Source of the DNA: Cordylochernes scorpioides
Taxonomy: Eukaryota > Arthropoda > Arachnida > Pseudoscorpiones > Chernetidae
NCBI GenBank assembly: GCA_030710605.1
Contig: CP092877.1
Location: forward strand, 40,532,406 to 40,596,405
Direction: 5' to 3'
Length of the DNA stretch: 64,000 bases
Part shown: piece after piece, positions 10,201 through 23,300 of the stretch
Layout: every line of letters begins with the position of its first letter
How positions within the stretch are numbered: the first letter of the stretch is position 1
Notes under the pieces: generated by a model
The model's input: the letters and a program-made list of their open reading frames with translations, nothing else
Databases searched by the model: none
What the model was told of the DNA's origin: nothing
Translations under genes and position numbers: made by a program

Positions 10201-13200
10201 AAAGAAACAAAAAGGCACGAACCAAATATAAGACAATTCAAGTCAAACCAGTTGGGAGGGTCATCACATGGATGCACCAGGTGTGGAAATTCAAATAATC
10301 ATGATTGGAAAAATTGTCCAGCTATGAACTCGTATTGTAGTAAATGCAAGAAAAAGGGCCATTATGCCAAAGTATGTAGATCAGAAGCCATAAATGAAAT
10401 AAATTCAGAGATAGCTTTTCTGGGATCTGTAGAGGATAATTCCAAGAAATGGATAGTACCAATTAAGGTAAATAATAGACAAATTAATTTTAAAATTGAC
10501 ACCGGAGCTGATGTCAACGTGCTCCCCCTACAAAATTATTATCAAAGTTTCCAAAGAATAAAACTGTAAAAATCTGATAAAATATTACAAGGTCCAAATG
10601 GAATACCCTTGGAAACAGTTGGAATGATCCACGTAAAACTTCAAAATAAAGGCCAGCACTTAAACTCGAAAATATACATTGTCGATAAACTAAAGCAGCC
10701 ACTTCTCTCTGGGGAGACAAGTGAAAAATTAAACATTGTGAGAATGATTCAGCAATTATCATCAGGAGGCCGCGGCGGACAGCGTGGTAGACTCGGAAGT
10801 GGAGATAACAGAGGCTGCTACAACTGCGGGGAAGAAGGCCACCGCAAGTTTGAATGTACCAAACCTGCCCGTGGTGGTGGACGTGGCCGCGGACAGAGCC
10901 GTGATGGAGGCAGCAACAACACCTGCTACAACTGCGGAGAAGTTGGCCACCGTAAATATGAGTGTACCAACAACACGGCTGAAGATGGAGGACAGGAGGA
11001 GAACCAGCGCAAGTCCAAGAAGGCTTGCTACACCTGTGGGGAGTTTGGCCATAAGAAGGACGACTGCCCCAAATCTGGAACTCAAGAGTCCGGAGATGAG
11101 GAGGAGCCCTCTGACAATGAGGAGGAAGAGACTCCCCAGAAGAGGAAGCAAGCTGAGGACAGTGAGGAGGAGGAAGTAGAAGCTGAAGAACCTCCCAAGA
11201 AGAAATCTAAGAAGCCCAAGTCCAAGAAGAAAGAAGAAGATTGCTATCTGACTCTTCAAGCATATAGGACGATGCCCCTGGAAAGCGCCAGGAGCAGAGA
11301 AATGAGGAGACCCCCACTTCGACATCAACCTGGCTCTCAAGGAGATGCAAGGATGACCAGGAGCAAGAGACCGAGGAGGATTGCCCTACACCAACGGCCT
11401 CATCTACAAGAGATGGAAGGATGCAGAGGGACAACCAAGACCAGGATCCAGAGAAGAGCCTCCCTTCAATGCCAGCCGTGCATACAAGATGGAAGGGCAG
11501 TCAAGATACCTCGAAGGTCCCTGTAAAGTTAAGGGAGGAGATGTGCAGAGTATTAGCTCATAGATTGTTGAGCTCTGGAAACCAAAAGGAATAATACTCT
11601 GCTAGTGATCTCTTTTGACTTGTATATGATATAATAGGAAATAAACTAATGCTTAGTTAACCTTGCCTCGTCTTGGATAACAACACATCAACATCTAAAG
11701 ATATAATTCTTTGATTTCCATTTAGCTTCATGTCAATAATATCTTCTTTGAATTCATAGGAGTTTTAACAATTTAATTTTCATTAAAATATTGGTAGATT
11801 TTTAATTGTTGTGCTTACCATTTTGACAAGGCATATGTTGGTGAAGGTCTATTGTTTACTATTGGGCGTAATGGACAGTTAGGCTTGTGGACCTTTGGAG
11901 CACCATATATATTGGGAACATGTGCATCATAATTTTTCAACTTGGTTAAAAGCCTGTAATTGATATATTTGTTTTTTCTACAGTTTTTAAGTATGGTGTT
12001 CAATTTATTTTGAAGTTTTTTGTTGGATCATTTTGTATAGGAGAATAGGTGCCATTGTTATTCAATAAAGAAATCATTTTTTGTTTATAGTCTTCTTTTT
12101 TCATTAAAACAATTCCATTCCCTTTGTCATATTTTGTTATTACATATTTTGTTTGTAGTTGTTTAAGTTTGGAGGTCAATTTTTTGTTTATATTATTTGA
12201 TTTATAATTTTGTTTTAGGGTATTGGTAACTTCAAATCTAATATTAGCTGCCTCATTAGGGTTAAGAGTTTTGCATATTTCTTCTGTTTTTGAAATAATA
12301 TCCAATTTTTATTTTTGTTTCAGATTTCCCCCCAAAGCATATTTATAACTTTTGCTAAGCAAGTCTAGAACTTCATTTGAGATACCTTCACCTGTTAAAT
12401 TCATGATGTTATTTTTTGGTTTAATTTCAGAGTTGAATACTTCATTTTTCTTTTCAGGGAAGAGTTTTTCATAAATAAAATCAATTTCTTTATATTGGCA
12501 TAATAATTTTAGCATGTCATGTTTCTTTAAAATACTTTCTATCTTTTTAAAATGCCTTTTTGAATTTTGTTTAGCAATGTAGTTTGTTTTTATTTCAATA
12601 ATATTTTTTAATTTTTTCAAAAAGGTCACTATCCATACTGTCTGCAAGCATTTACAGCAATGCCAATATAAATAAATTGATTTTATTTATGAAAATCTCT
12701 TCCCTGAAAAGAAAAATGAAGTATTCAACTCTGAAATTAAACCAAAAATAACATCATGAATTTAACAGGTGAAGGTATCTCAAATGAAGTTCTAGACTTG
12801 CTTAGCAAAGGTTATAAATATGATTTGGGGGGGAAATCTGAAACAAAAAGAAAAATTGGATATTATTTCAAAAACAGAAGAAATATGCAAAACTCTTAAC
12901 CCTAATGAGGCAGCTAATATTAGATTTAAAGTTACCAATACCCTAAAACAAAATTATAAATCAAATAATATAAACAAAAAATTGACCTCCAAACTTAAAC
13001 AACTACAAACAAAATATGTAATAACAAAATATGACAAAGGGAATGGAATTATTTTAATGAAAAAAGAAGACTATAAACAAAAAATGATTTCTTTATTGAA
13101 TAACAATGGCACCTATTCTCCTATACAAAATGATCCAACAAAAAACTTCAAAAATAAATTGAACACCATACTTAAAAACTGTAGAAAAAACAAATATATT

Positions 13201-16200
13201 AATTACAGGCTTTTAACCAAGTTGAAAAATTATGATGCACATGTTCCCAATATATATGGTGCTCCAAAGGTCCACAAGCCTAACTGTCCATTACGCCCAA
13301 TAGTAAACAATAGACCTTCACCAACATATGCCTTGTCAAAATGGTAAGCACAACAATTAAAAATCTACCAATATTTTAATGAAAATGAAATTGTTAAAAC
13401 TCCTATGAATTCAAAGAAGATATTATTGACATGAAGCTAAATGGAAATCAAAGAATTATATCTTTAGATGTTGAATCCATGTTTATTCAATCCCTATACC
13501 CACTATTATGGATGAATTAAACCAGGTGATTATAGAATCAAAAATAAATAATTTGCCAAAATCTGAATTTTTAATTGGAATAGAATTTTGTTTGAAAACA
13601 ACATACTCTATTTATGATGACCAAATATATCTCCAAATGAAAGGTGCAACAATGGGTAGTTATATATCACCAAACACAGCTTGTATTACTATAGGCCAAT
13701 TAGAAATAAAAGCTCTAAATTCACTTAAAAATGATGTATATTATTTTAAAAGATATGTGGATGACTCCATTTTATTTATTAATCAGGGAAGTGAACAAAA
13801 GATTTTGGATACTTTCAACAATCTATTGCCTGATATCAATTACTCTATGGAAGTAGATAACAAATCAATAAATTTCCTGGACATGAACTTATCATACAGT
13901 AATAACAATATTACAACCTCTATATACAAAAAAACCAACACATACAGGAACTTATTGGAACTTTAGCTCACAGCACCATTTCAGCCAAAAAGTAGGATTA
14001 GTAAAAGCTCTTATATATAGAGCTTTTACACTCATTAATGATACAACTAAAAGAAATATAGGGATTAACAACATCAAAAAAGAACTAATCATTGAAGATT
14101 TTCCCATCAAATTGATAAATAGAATAATAGAAGACATGAACCAAAAATATGATAATAATACTTTAATTCAAAATCTAAAGTGCAAAAACAAAGAAGCCAA
14201 ATTTATCACATTGCCATTTATAAACCAAAAGTTTGCAAGAGAGAAATTTTACTAATATATTCAAAAAGTATGAAAAAATAAACATTGCATGTAAACCATG
14301 TAACCCTATCTCTCAATATATCAACAACCATAAGAACACTCACATACCAAATAGAGCGGTTTAATTTATTAAGTGAAATGTGAAAAATGTGACCAATGTT
14401 ATGTAGGACAAACATCCAGAACTTTAAAAGAAAGAATGAAAAACCATGAATATGCTCTGATATGGGATAAAATTGAGAATTCTGAACTTGTAGAACATAG
14501 AAAAATCACAGGACATAATAATTTTAGCCTAAAATAAACAAAGATACTAGATTATGAGAAAAATTATTTTAAGAGACAATTTTTATATAAAGAGAGAGAG
14601 AAGCATTTTTTATTCAAAAGAAATGTGCTACAGTTAACAGAATGGAAGAAAGAGGAAATATAAATTATATTTATAGATTTGTCGTATACAATGAAGAGAT
14701 GTATCCGTGCATCTCGAGTACAGCAGTCGCAATGATCTCTAATATAGTTCAATGTTGCCGTGTACAATGAAGAGATGTCTCCGTGCATCTCGAGTACAGC
14801 AGTCGCAATGTTCTCTAATGTAGCTCAATGTCGTCGTGTCCAATGAAGAGATGTATCCGTGCATCTCGATTACAGCAGTCGCAATGTTCTCTAATATAGT
14901 TCAATGTTGTCGTGTCCAATGAAGAGATGTCTCCGTGCATCTCGATTACAGCAGTCGAAATGTTCTCTAATTTAGTTAAATGTTGTCGTGTCCAATGAAA
15001 GGATGTATCCGTGCATTTCTATTACAACAAGAACAATTACCTCTAATAGAATTCAGTGGTAATGAAAAAATAACTATGTTCTGTATCTGGTCGACTCCCT
15101 TTATTTGTTTCACCACTCATATTGGTGCCTCCGCATATAATAGATACATTACAGTCGAATATCCAAATTCCCGTTTAATGTTCAATTAAATTTGTTACCA
15201 ACTCGATCATAACACAAAGGATTTCCCAAACCGCATTCAGAGCAGTCAAAACTTTCTTTTTAAAATTCTGCGTAGCAAGACTGGTTGAATTTGATGAGCT
15301 TAGTGGGCAGCCTCATTTGGTTGATACAATTAAAGAGTTTTGTCTATTAGACTGAGCTAATCGACCTCTGTTAAGAAGAAACCACTGTTTTAAATTGAGC
15401 TCAGTTCAGATTTATAATATTTTCATAGAAATATTTCTTAAGTAGGTTTGATGTCTTTTTTGATTCAATTTCAAACTAGTCGGGTCTCTCCGTTCTACGA
15501 ACGTAACAAGGACCGTAGTCAGTCTCAAGAGTTCTCTTATTCAGAAATTTCATCTCTTGATGATAATTTTATCATCATCATTATATTAGCATTACAGTAG
15601 AAACTCCCTATAAAGGACACCTAATTGCAGAGCCAAAGTGTCCTTTAGGGAGAGGTGACTTCTTACCGAAGAGTTTCTAAATAACAACACACACAAAAGC
15701 CTTTATTAGGGACTTGCCCCATACAGATTCTCTCAATTGGGTAATGTAATAATCATCTTGTGTTATTTACATAGGTAGTGAAATAGAAATTGAACTGGCT
15801 TTACTCTTCATCTCAAAGTCATTCACTTGTTGACTGGTCCTTACATAATGATGATCTAAAAGAATTATTGTAAGCTATTGCTTTAGATTTGTTTGCTGAT
15901 ATTTTTGAAAGCAATACGTAGGGTGAAGTGTTGGTACATTTAATTTGTTGATATAGGGCCTTCCTCTCTGCACCAAAGGCTGTAAAATTAAGCAGGTAAT
16001 GGGGGAGTTTTTCAGTAATTTCCTTGTCATACAGTGTACATATTAGGTTTTTGGCCTCAAACGTCAGAGCGTGAGTTTCTAAATAGTAAAAATGTTAATA
16101 TTGCAAATGAAAATTGTCCTTTGTAGAGAGGTGTCCGCTGAAGAGATGTTCTACTGTATTAGCATTTAGAATATATTGAAAACTTTGGTATATATAGATA

Positions 16201-17307
16201 ACGCTTCGTAGTCTCGAAGGCGATAGCTACAACTTTACAGTTGAAAACTTTGTGTATTGCATATATAAATACTCTCTCGTCCAACATTACAATATCGTCC
16301 GTGTACAAAAGAGGATGTATAGTTCCATAGTTTGGTAGGTAGATCCTATATAGACATGTTATTCTATTGACATGGAGGAATTCGAAGAAAGAGAGTAAAT
16401 AAAAGTGTGTCGACTTCAGTCATTATAATACACTCATAGACAAAAGAAAGTTGTACCTTTAGTATGTATATCGGGATTCATTCAACTCTGAAAGATATTA
16501 CAGTGACTTTCATTGAAGATACACAAGAGAACCAAGTGTGTACAAAATTGTCCGTCTCCTTCAAAAATAATAATAATAGACGCGACCCCAGAGACATCAA
16601 AATATGAATCTTCCTTAAGTTTTGTCCATGAAGGTAATTTTTCATGTGGATCTATGGAATGTAATTTGTCGACAGACCTTGATGTCATCGTGTGTCCAGC
16701 TCCGTGACATCGTGAGCAAGTGCGGGAACGGAGAGACCGACACCTTCGACAAGATCAACACCTACCTCTGTACTGACAGATCACGGGCCACCTCGGTAGT
16801 GTTTCTTCCAGACCTTATCTCCACACAGCCTTGATATGTCCCTCATTACAGATTTGAACTTATGCTTACTTCAAGAAAGAACGCTCTAAACAATTAACAA
16901 CTGTCCACTACTGCAGAATTTTTCACGCGGCAGAAATATTTTCTTGACTATAAGGTGCCACCAATATATTTATCACGATTTGATCTTTCTAAATATATAT
17001 AAAACAGCAAAACCTGATTAGGGACATTCCTCTCATACAGAATTCTCCAGGCTGAGTAAACAGTAGTAATATGTATTTACAGAAAGTAGGGAATAACATC
17101 AATCTGGGTCTTTCTTCTGTGTTACACCTTTTGACTGTGCTGTTCTCCAGAATTTGTGAAAGCCAATATATTGGTCTTGTTTTTCACTACTTTTGGTAAT
17201 AAAACATATGGAGAAATGTTTTCATAAGCAATCTTCTGGCGAAGAATTACTTTCTCATCCTCCAAAGCAGGATAGTAAAAAACGTGTAGAGTGGAAATTC
17301 TTTAAAT

Positions 17308-17340
<33 letters not shown>

Positions 17341-20300
17341 TATATGGTAATTTAAGCCAACAAACCCATATTGTAAATAACTTATAACAAGATTTTAATG
17401 TTGTATAATAGAAACGCATCTGTTAATGATTATACGTATTATTGACATGTGTCTTTACATCATCATATGTAATGCAATTTGTACAAACAGGATAAATAAA
17501 TAAACTCTGTAATTGATTAAGAGTTGAGCTAAAGCAGAGATCGAGCATATAGTATTGCCAAAACAACAAAGTCTAAAGATGGAAACGGCCACGGCGCCAG
17601 TGTACAGTTTCGCCAGACGATCCACGCCCCTCTCGCATGTGCTGAAATGCAATACCCCATTTCTCAGAAAAGGTATATAAAGGCCCCCGTCTTTAGCTAA
17701 ATATACAGTTAGTTCACCCTCAGCGCAAGCTCACGTCGGTTGTCACCAAGGTCCTCCTCATTCACCATGTAGACTTGTAAGGACGCTTCTATCTCATCTT
17801 TCGCTCCTAGCTCAACTTTTATCTGTGCACGGAACTTTCTTAGTGCAACTGTGTCTTCGTTTTTTGTGTGGACATTCCCAAGCTTTCCACTCTGCCTCGA
17901 CCACGACCCTGTACTCTGTGAGAACTTTTAAAGGACTTACAAGGTGCAGAGAGGTACTGGAAAACTCCCCATCCTGACTGTTCCTCTTAGTCGACAACAT
18001 TTTTACAAGAGTCAACAATAAATCAACTTATTACAGATAGTCGACAGGACTTTAGCTCATTACATTAGTCGACGGTATTCTCTACACAAGGCTTACCAGA
18101 TCATCAACTTATTTCATATATATATATATGTTATAAAATTTTGGAGATATATAAATTATTTGCCTGCTTTAGAATACAAGGGTAATAGACCAATGGTATG
18201 CAGTCGTGACATCTTGGAAAACATAATAAAACAACTTTAAAATCACCATTTGCTTTAATTTAGCTATTAAATAAATTGTGAAAGAAATACCTTACTTGAG
18301 ACGTGAAGAATAAAGAAAAGAAAAGATTACATATTTACAGAAAGATTTGAGCTGGCCAATGGAAACCGTTTTCACTTTGGCCGGCTCAAATCTTTCTGTA
18401 GATATGTAAATATTAATATTTTATTTTCTTTATTCTTCACGTCTCAAGTAAGGAATTTCTTTCTTAAATTATTTTAATCATCACACAATTAAATAAAATA
18501 GTTATTTAAAAGTGTTTTTATTATATTTTCTAAGATTTCTCACGACTGCATACCAATATCATTAAATACTCATGTATCCAAAAACACACACACACACACA
18601 CAAGCTAATAATCTCAATATCAACAATATTTAATTTAACAGTGAGCCAACAAATCTATTATAACATATATATATATATATATATAGGTTGGGAGCTATTA
18701 TCTTTTAATTAATTTATGCATAACCAGTTCTGTATGTATTGCTTGCATATGAGCATTTGTCTATGCAAATATATGTTATTCAACTCTCCTAGAAGCTTAT
18801 AATCATAGCTTGCTTAAATACCATAACCAAAATTCCATACTTCAGTGTCTCCGTCTAATACAGTATTAGATCTCTAAAAAGCGGTCTGGTGGATTAAATT
18901 GGTGAAACCGCTGGTAGAATTCACCATTGATAAGCCAAGCCCTCCCAATATTTTTGCATCGCAGTAAGGACAGTAGAAATTTTGTATTATTTGAGATAAA
19001 ATCTTGCTTATGAAAGTTATTTTATTCTTTTAGAGAGAGAAATAAAATTAAATTTTAATGATAGAAGGAATATTTGTAACGCCGCATCTTCAAAACAATT
19101 TCCTACAGTTTCTCCTGCGATGAGAAAATATATTGTAGGTTAGGTTCATCAGTGCTAACCAACTCCACTTACCAGACTATTGTATTCGGTTGTTGTGCAA
19201 ATTCAAAATTTGGCTTGTTGAGGAACGGAATTTCATTAATATAAAAGTAACGTATTATGAAAGGATTTGATCCTTAAATTATTGTCGCACCAAGTTGCAG
19301 CTTTGCAGGGTCATCGACCTTGGTTTCCCCCTTCTTGGTGTTATACACCTTTCCTGAGCGGGTTTCCATACTTAAAACAAATAAAGTAAATAAAAATAAA
19401 TTACCTTTAAAAGTTATTGTGTTTATTTATTGGTTGTCTTCCTTGTTGGTCGTGATCCTGAGTCTTCCTCTAGGTGCTCTCGCTTCAATAAACAATCAAT
19501 ATATATGTACAATAACAATATTTCCAAAGGAATGAAACTATAGAAAGGAATGATACCCTTGTGTGTGTGTGTGTGTGTGTGTAAATAATGTTTTAAATCT
19601 TTTAATTAAAAGGCATATATTGGATCAAAATATCATTTATTTTACCAATATTTTATTATTATATCTAGGTATTATTACCTAGATAAAGGTTGGCGTTCAG
19701 CCAACTGAAATATTGGTAAAATAAATTATATTTTGAACCAATATATGCCTTTTTATTTAAAGATTTATTTATGGATTGCTCTATTTTCAAAATGTTTTAA
19801 ATAAATATTGAATATCTTAGAATATTTTGAATAAATTTAGGGCTCATTAAAATTGATGCAACAATAAGATCGTAATTATGGTGTATTGGAATGTTATAGG
19901 GAGCAGTTTAAAGGAAGCGTTCATGGCTAATACGTCAGGCCTCCTTCTAACTTAATCTCTCCTCGCAGTGGAAGCTGTGGGAAGGCAGAGGACAGAGCTG
20001 AATGACACTTTGACATTATCATTAGTATCTAGTACTGTCCACATTGAGTACTGTGCCATCAATTCTTGTTTTAAAACCTATCTACACTTATAGACAAAAT
20101 TTAAGAAAGTTGTGTGTACCTTTTGTCATGTATTTCGGAATTCAGACAATAACTCTGAAAGATACTTGATACACAGTGACTTTTGTTTAAGACACACGAG
20201 ATAACCAAGTGTGAACAAAATTGCCTCTGTCTCCTTCAAAAAAACATAAATGGCAACAATAAAACATGAAACTTCCTTAATTTTTTAATAAGTAGAATAA

Positions 20301-23300
20301 CTTTAGCGCTTCGCCAAATGCTTTAATTTTTATTTGCTCCTGACGAGGACAAAAGTTTTTTGTCGAAACATCGAGATAATAAAAAGATATATACTGGCCG
20401 AAGTATCTTTAATTTCAAGAATCCTTAATTTTTGTCCATGAATGTACATTTAAGACAACTTTTATATAGTCCCCCCCCCCCCCCCCCCCCCCCCTAATTG
20501 AATTTTATTTCAAACTGGACGTAATTTAAGCTTCAAATGATGTTCCAAATTGTCTATATTGTTAAACACAAATACAAAGCATCTAATACTTTCAACAAGC
20601 ATTTGGTAAACAATAATAGAAAGGTATGTGCGTAAGATAAGATTCAATCATGGTGTTAAGCATATTTAGAGTATTAGATAACAATAAAAGAAAATATATT
20701 CATTGCTATGATATTTAGATAGCAAGTATATTCTTCTATCATCCTGTAGAGGGTTTTCAGGGCTTTCAGCCAGTATATTATATGGATTATGGGATTCCAT
20801 AATGTCGTTGTTGGACGACAAAATCCGCGGAGCTGGGGCACAGCGTGACCGCGTGGCCGGTTTACCTGGTAAAAAATATAGCGATTATAAATCAAATAAC
20901 GGAATTCTGGTCCCATCTCAAAATCTTAGATGGAGAATAGAATATATAAATATTTATAGAGTAGTCATATTATTTTTTGAATATATTATAATTTGAAGGA
21001 TTATCTTATCTAAGAGGTTTGTTTGTTTCAGTTTTCCGACTGTGTGGACAATGACGCTTTTGCATATTTGGTAAGTATAATTTGTTTCATGCAGGGTAGA
21101 ACTTTCCATTCTCTTCGTCTCAGGGTACTTTCAAATAAGATTCTGCCATGCCATGTTTCTTATTCTAAAAAAGATGATTATTCAGATGTGATCAATCATC
21201 CTATATATTTCTAAATTATTTCGCGTTGGGGAACATTCTCAAGCTTCTATCTATATCAAACGATATTATAAACTAGATGTATCTGTCTGTTCTATACATG
21301 GATTTAAAACGATGGTCAGTAACAGTAAGGCTTATTCAAGTTTTATCCTAATATATAATCATTGATGGAAAATTTGTCGGGAGGAAATAGATCTAAAAAA
21401 GCATAGGACACCTCCCCGTAAAATTAAACTTCAAAACTAGACACCATCTATTGACCGTCGCCGCAAATTAGCGGCCTCGGGTTGGTGAAAAAGCCTCAAC
21501 ACCAGCTTTGGCAAATTGAAAAGCGTCCTCCTAGAGACCATGGTTTCGGGCTAATGGACCTCGTCAGTTTAGGGCGGACTTTTTCCATGAGGAATCAGCG
21601 TCAGTTTGTCGAACAGCTCCTCAACCATAACCTCAGAGGTCTGAGAAATCTGCTTATTTTGGCCTTGATGGAACATTACGGAGTGCTGTTAGAGGGTGAA
21701 GTCTAAGGAGCTTTGTCGTTTTGAGCTGATGGTTATTACAGCCGAAGAATTTGCGTATTTTCGCTTAGGATTGTTTTATGACAAAATAGTTTCCTTTATC
21801 CGCCGATAACTCAGCCATTTCTTGGTCTCTTTGGGACTGACTCACACTAGTCGAAAGATATTTGATATTTTCGCGAAAATGGCATAGTGATCATCGCCAA
21901 AAAACGCGGAACTCGTACGCCGCGTGGTCGCTCGGGAGAATATTTTTGTATAGCTTTGAATGTTTCTGTGACACACAAATCCAAGTCCTAGAGTCTATAT
22001 AATGTATGCACGGATTTTTACCTCCAAGTAAAAAAACGTAGAGAGATTTTTAAAAAAGAATATTTTTGTAGTATAATATAGATAATGACGATGAGATGAA
22101 ATGGTGTATAATGTGAAAAACTTCTTTTTCCCATCTTTTTTTTTATCTCTTAATCCAATTATAATTTTTGTGTACCACAGATTCATAGAATTGCTTATAT
22201 TTACCAAAAAAAAGTTTATATTAGACGAGAAGTTGAATTAATAACTTGTAGATCTCCCTAAGTCGGAGGTCGGCAAACGTTTAAGTCGGAAGAGTCAAAA
22301 ATTAATATTTACAAAATTTTAAATTTTTTAAGAGCCACGATTTTTATATAATTGCCAACAATAAATAGCATGATACAATATAATATAATGGGGCTTATTA
22401 TTGTACAACGACATTTGAAAATTATCCCGCTTGAGTTTCTTTTGAACGAAAAATCGAAATTTATTTTAAGGAGAAAAAACGATTATTTCTAACCTTAGGG
22501 ATGAAGTATGAAAGGATGAATTGTGAAGAGTAATGATAAATGGAAAAATAAGGGATTCCCATCCCTGGTCACTTTATTTTTCCGTTTATCATTACTCTTC
22601 ACAATTCATACTTTCATACTTCATCCCTAAGGTTAGAAATAACCGTTGTTTCTCCTTAAAATAAATTTCAATTTTTCGTTTAAAAAAACACATGCGGGAT
22701 ATTTTTCAAATGTCGTTCTACAATAAATAATATATTCTCGCATAAATAATATTTACGTATGGAACTATATAAAGAGCTGCAGGTTCATATCCAAAGAGTC
22801 GCATGTGACTCGCGAGCCGCAGTTTGCCGACCCCTGGCTTAGGTTATTGTGTTGGTAAATTTTGTGAGATTTTTCCTCGTTCTCCTTGCAGCAGAAGATA
22901 GTAAGATCGGAGTATTAGTGTATTTTAATGTCTTCAGTTTGTTATTTGTAAATTACAAGAAGTATCAACATAACATGGAATGGGTAAGTAATGTTGTATG
23001 AGGATCCCAGATCTCAACTTGTGTTTGCTTGCAGGCCGAACATGGGGATGAACTCAAGCAGGTATTCACAGTCAAGGTAGGTGCAGATTGGAAACATTTG
23101 CTAAGTGTGTTTGAAAGAAGCAAAGATTGTTCTTCAGCACGACGATAAGGTGAAAATTTCTCGGCCTGACCCAGAGATGACATTCCAATTGGCAAACTAT
23201 TTCATTTCTTCCCTGATCTCGCATGTCACTATTAATTCGTAGGACTAGTTTCAACTTCTTTGACAAAGTAGTTTGTGTAAACAAGTCTTTACATTACACG

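Larger units (their letters stand above)
9138..11687 (+). mobile_element. short LTR retrotransposon carrying a host-like zinc-knuckle coding sequence
   Basis: Complete insertion unit: LTRs 9138-9284 (147 bp) and 11542-11687 (146 bp), nearly identical, with TGTG...CACA ends and 5-bp target duplications TCAAC at 9133-9137 and 11688-11692. The uninterrupted target is present in the inverted Penelope arm (about 13463-13475) with a single TCAAC, a natural empty site. Inside are a primer-binding-site-like TGGTGGCAGCGG abutting the LTR, a four-copy 73-bp repeat, gag, a protease segment, then GC-rich sequence unlike the element in place of RT, RNase H and integrase, and a purine tract AAGGGAGGAGA before the 3' LTR. 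It must be non-autonomous. Confidence 0.92.
7677..12657 (-). mobile_element. Penelope-like element, left copy, interrupted by a nested LTR element
   Basis: Reading right to left: an N-terminal domain (12647-12309), RT core pieces (12305-12000 and 12003-11815, with [20 protein letters not shown]), a 2.55-kb nested insertion (9138-11692 including one target copy), the RT catalytic box YVDD (9015-8611), a GIY-YIG nuclease (about 8230-8068), a 3' UTR and a hammerhead ribozyme (about 7758-7711). This is the canonical RT plus GIY-YIG order of Penelope elements. Frames are broken at several points. It lies head to head with the copy at 12658-14670. Confidence 0.9.
12658..14670 (+). mobile_element. 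Penelope-like element, right copy, inverted to the left copy and 5'-truncated
   Basis: Begins at about 12661, inside the N-terminal region, and runs through RT and GIY-YIG to the 3' UTR. It stops at about 14669, before the ribozyme region kept in the left copy. Sequence matches the left copy closely, with scattered substitutions. It lacks the nested LTR element and therefore shows the pre-insertion target. Beyond 14670 the 76-bp minisatellite resumes. Confidence 0.9.
20085..20453. mobile_element. Tc1/mariner-type MITE split by a ribozyme-bearing insertion
   Basis: Ends ACACTTATAGACAAAATTTAAG and TTAATTTTTGTCCATGAATGTA match the MITE at 16428. It is interrupted at 20286-20421 by a 136-bp insertion with a 12-bp direct repeat on each side. 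Confidence 0.75.

Noticed and set aside
10762-11340. Minus-strand 192-codon ORF rich in Leu, Val and Ser as a membrane protein
   Set aside because: Antisense shadow of the GC-rich zinc-knuckle and acidic coding region on the plus strand.
7441-15030. The 76-bp minisatellite as a CRISPR-like array
   Set aside because: Units are contiguous with no unique spacers, and the context is a eukaryotic intron.
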